A DNA stretch of 15,600 nucleotides, taken from positions 1 to 15,600 of the forward strand of contig NZ_BJOU01000005.1 in the NCBI RefSeq assembly GCF_009932435.1, in the 5' to 3' direction. Position numbers and translations under genes: made by a program. The notes beneath the pieces are model-generated. The model made no database searches, was not told where the DNA came from, and saw nothing but the letters and a program-made list of their open reading frames with translations. Positions within the stretch are counted from its first letter, which is position 1. Every line of letters begins with the position of its first letter. The stretch comes from Gordonia crocea. Its GTDB lineage: Bacteria; Actinomycetota; Actinomycetes; Mycobacteriales; Mycobacteriaceae. Positions 12,250 to 15,600 of this stretch are shown one piece after another.

Positions 12250-12303
12250 CACTCGGCAACACCCAGAGTGACCCACTCGGCAACACCCGGAGTGACTCAC
12301 TCG
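12250..12303. repeat. 24-bp tandem repeat with internal dyads, between converging genes
   Basis: Unit 12250-12273 and unit 12274-12297 differ at two bases, and a partial third copy CACTCG follows. Each unit begins CACTCGGCAACACCC and ends in GAGTGA, so each can fold as a hairpin CACTC...GAGTG (the second as TCACTC...GAGTGA, loop 11 nt). It begins 3 nt after the yggS stop and its end includes the permease stop. Probably a bidirectional termination region formed by duplication. Confidence 0.7.
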
Positions 12304-14857
12304 TCTGCCAGCGACTCCGAGATGTTCATCCGCGCGGCGCGTACCGCCGGGGTGAGCGCACCCACCACGCACAGGCCCACCGACACCGCGACGTACAGCA
12401 GGGCCGAATACCGCGGTTCGTAGTGGATTGCGATGGAGGTGCTCGCGGTCAGGATCTTGTCACTGAGCAGGTGGAGGAATCCACCGAGGAGCACGCCCAC
12501 CGCCGAGCCCACCACCGCAATCGCCACCGCCTCGGCCAGCACCATCTTGAACACGAACCGTCGCGACGCCCCCAACGCGCGCAGCACGGCGAGTTCCCGG
12601 CGCCGCTCGATCACACTGAGCAACAACGTGTTCAACAGGGCCACCGACGCAGCGACCGCGACGATCCACTGGATGGCGACGGTGAAGGCGCCGGACTGTT
12701 CGGCGGACTGCTGCGTCGCGCGGATCGCCTCCTCCCCGGAGTAGACGTGCAGCGGCAGCCGTTGCGCGGAGAACTGCTGCGCCACGGCCGTCAACCCGGC
12801 CCGCACCGCCTCGGGATCGGCCCCGGGCGCCAGCTCAACCTGCAGGAAGGTCGCCCCGGGCCGGTCGAACCACTCCCGCAAGAGTGCCAACGACATCGCC
12901 GCACTGCCCGAGTCGACCGACACGTAGTCGACCACGTCGCGCACGATCAGCGAGTGATACCCGGTCGGCGTCGCCAGGCGCACCTCGTCGCCCGTCTTGC
13001 GTCCCAGACTGCGCGCCGCCACCGAGGACAGCACGATGCCGTCGCCGGCGATGATCCGGCGCAGCGCGTCGGGATCGGTCTTGTGCATGAACGGCGAGCC
13101 GAGACCCTCGTCGAGGCCTTGGACCAGGATGCGCGCCTCGCCGACGTTGACCGCCGTCCACTGCGACGGGGCCACCCGGGCGACACCGGGGACCTCCCGG
13201 GCCGCGTCGATGACGTCGTCGCCGAATGCCGGACCGGTCGGAATCCCGTCTTTGCTCGACGTGGACAGGTAGAAGGCCGGGTCGCCCAGCCCCTGCAAGG
13301 ACCCGGAGATCGAGGCGACCAGGTTCTGCAGCGCCCCCGAGGTGCCCATCCCGACCGCGATCGCCACCGCGACGGTCATCACCGTCGCCCACACCCGCCG
13401 CGACGCCCGCTCGGTGTTCACCGCGGCGAGCGTGCCCGGCGCGCGGAAACACCCGGCCAGCGCGGTCACCGCCCGCACCAGCACGCCGGTCAACGCCAGA
13501 CACAGCAGCAGGCCGCACGCCCCGAAGACCGCGCCGGCGGCAATCGCGGCACGGCCCGGCACCGTCGTCGCGACGACCCACGACGCTGCGATCCCGGCGA
13601 CGCCGCCGATCCCGGCGATGGCGACCACGCGCCCCGACAGCGGTGAGTCCACCTCGCCGCCGGCCGCCGACATCGCCTCCACCGGGGACACCGAGAACAC
13701 GGTGCGCGCCGCCAACGCCGTCGCCGCCACACATGCGAGCACGCAGGCCGCCAGCGCGACGAACGGCGCATACAGCGGCAGGTGGTAACTCACCGCGGCG
13801 CCGACCGAGTTGACGGTCATCTCCGGCAACCGGCCGATCGCCCACCGGCCCGCCAGGATCCCGATCGGGATACCGATGAGCCCGCCGATCAGCCCGTAGA
13901 CCGCCGATTCGGTGAGCATGTCGCCGACCAGCTGCCCCCGGCGGGCGCCCAGGGCGCGCACCATCGCCAACGACGAGCGCCGCGAGGCCACCGCCATGTT
14001 CATCGTGTTGAACACCAGGAACCCGGCGATGACCAGTGCGATCAACGAGACGAGCAGCGTCGAGTCGCGGGTCACCGCCGTGGCCACCTCGGCCTGGTGC
14101 AGCCGGAACTGCGGGGTCAGGACGACGGCGCGACCGTCGACGATGTGTTCGGCATCCGCGGTCAACCTCCCGACGTCGGCGCCGGGGCGGGCGACGATCA
14201 GGACCGAGTCGACCCGGTCGTCGAGCCGGGTCATCTGTTGGGCCAGCGGCAGGTAGGCGAAGAAGAAGTTGCCGCGGTTGAGCACGTCGGTGCCCTTGGC
14301 CGGCGCCACCTGCAGCACGGTCACCTCGACGCCGTTGAGCACGATGCGCTCGCCCTGCCGCACGCCGGCGCCCGGCCCGGCGATCACCCCGGTCTCCAGT
14401 TGGGCCAGGTCCACCTCGTTCCCCCCGGACTGGCGCAGGGCGTCGCGCAGCTGGGCCGACATCTGGGTCACGCGTTGGTCGGAGCCGATCAGCAGGCTCA
14501 CCCTCGGGTCGGCCGAGGGGGCCCCGACCGGGTCGACGCGGACCTGCGCCCGGATCATCGGCACCACGGCCTGCGCGGCGGGCAGCCCGGCGCGCAACTC
14601 ACCGGCGATCGGCGCCGGCATCCCGGTGTCGGAGATCGCCGCGACCTCCAGTGCGGCATCACCGGTCAACGCCGCGGTCAGATCGCGCACCGATCCGGTC
14701 AGCGACCCGAAGGTGCCGAATACCGCCACCAGCAGCGCCGAGGCCACCACGACCACCGACAACGAGGTGACCACCCGCAGCCGGTGGGTGATGATTTCGC
14801 GCAGGTTCAGCAGCCGGACGCGGGTCAGGCCCGCGCGTACCCGGGAACCCGGTGCCA

Positions 14858-14858
<1 letters not shown>
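12297..14858 (-). CDS. FtsX/MacB-type ABC transporter permease, two-domain
   Basis: 853 residues with ten predicted membrane helices in a 4+2+4 plan: about 28-50, 267-290, 317-340, 363-385, then 410-432 and 437-463, then 490-510, 728-750, 772-797 and 818-838. Two large extracellular MacB_PCD domains (about 55-262 and 515-722) follow the first helix of each half. Each FtsX core has the family pattern, RSSLAMVRALGARRGQLVG at 294-312 and RRELAVLRALGASRRFVFKM at 753-772, the coupling region to the ATPase. The protein probably exports, or works mechanically on, a lipid, peptide or envelope component; the substrate is unknown. Length and gene order resemble M. tuberculosis Rv0986-Rv0987. The ATG overlaps the ATPase stop by one base (TGATG), so translation is coupled. 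The stop lies in the 24-bp repeats. Confidence 0.92.
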
Positions 14859-15561
<703 letters not shown>

Positions 15562-15565
<4 letters not shown>

Positions 15566-15600
15566 CCGTTCTCCCGCCACCGGCCGTCGAGCCAGAACCG
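15562..15600 (-). CDS. C-terminal end of an upstream gene of the ABC operon (partial)
   Basis: On the minus strand the frame entering the window reads RFWLDGRWRENG and stops at TGA 15562-15564, overlapping the ATPase ATG as ATGA. Only 12 residues are visible and the other two frames are also open here, so the call depends on the typical four-base operon overlap. The product cannot be named; a third transporter component is possible. Confidence 0.4.

Noticed and set aside
12423..13646. 407-codon plus-strand frame opposite the ABC permease
   Set aside because: Arg/His/Gln-rich low-complexity translation typical of an antisense frame; the permease is well supported.

Overview
The window is high-GC DNA with dense, short-gapped coding on both strands. 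Most leading genes have weak or no Shine-Dalgarno sequences, and the gene content is typical of mycolic-acid actinomycetes (order Mycobacteriales). The type of MenB, the order pitA / small membrane protein / DUF3349 / menE, a YggS homologue and the HTH + Clp_N gene pair suggest Gordonia or a near relative. The genus is an inference; the order is fairly secure. No tRNA, rRNA, CRISPR array, insertion sequence or phage gene was seen. This is chromosomal core with a few lineage-specific pieces.

Layout. 1-980: 3' part of a saccharopine-dehydrogenase-like (trans-acting enoyl reductase type) gene. 987-2416 (minus): a SAM-dependent O-methyltransferase behind an iron-box-like palindrome, then a hotdog thioesterase. 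2490-3440: menB, transcribed divergently from the thioesterase. 3547-4731: a secreted YncE-like beta-propeller protein, ending in a perfect 25-bp hairpin. 4821-5882 (minus): an F420-dependent luciferase-like oxidoreductase. 6097-7640: phosphate permease pitA and a small two-helix membrane protein, preceded by three 11-bp direct repeats resembling a PHO box. 7716-10229: DUF3349 protein, menE and menA. 10226-11396 (minus): a small HTH protein and a double Clp_N protein with a long disordered Arg/Gly/Trp-rich linker. 11492-12247: YggS-type PLP protein. 12297-15600 (minus): a FtsX/MacB-type ABC exporter (ATPase + 853-residue permease), probably continuing upstream out of the window.

How the parts work together. 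menB, menE and menA give three steps of menaquinone synthesis: CoA activation of o-succinylbenzoate, ring closure to DHNA-CoA, and prenylation of DHNA. The order pitA - membrane protein - DUF3349 - menE matches Mycobacterium tuberculosis Rv0545c-Rv0542c. There menB is Rv0548c and two other genes lie between it and pitA; here a secreted propeller and an F420 enzyme take that place.

The most interesting signals are regulatory. (1) The HTH/Clp_N operon has a TTGACA-N17-TAACCT promoter placed exactly for a leaderless GTG start, with one palindrome over each promoter element. (2) At least five leading genes share a TANNNT -10 box 6-7 nt before the start codon, which predicts leaderless mRNAs. (3) Tandem 11-bp repeats precede pitA. 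(4) Iron-box-like sequences precede the methyltransferase and the YncE-like gene. (5) The Clp_N protein carries an unusual low-complexity linker. All base calls are read by eye and homology is from memory of the families, not from searches.
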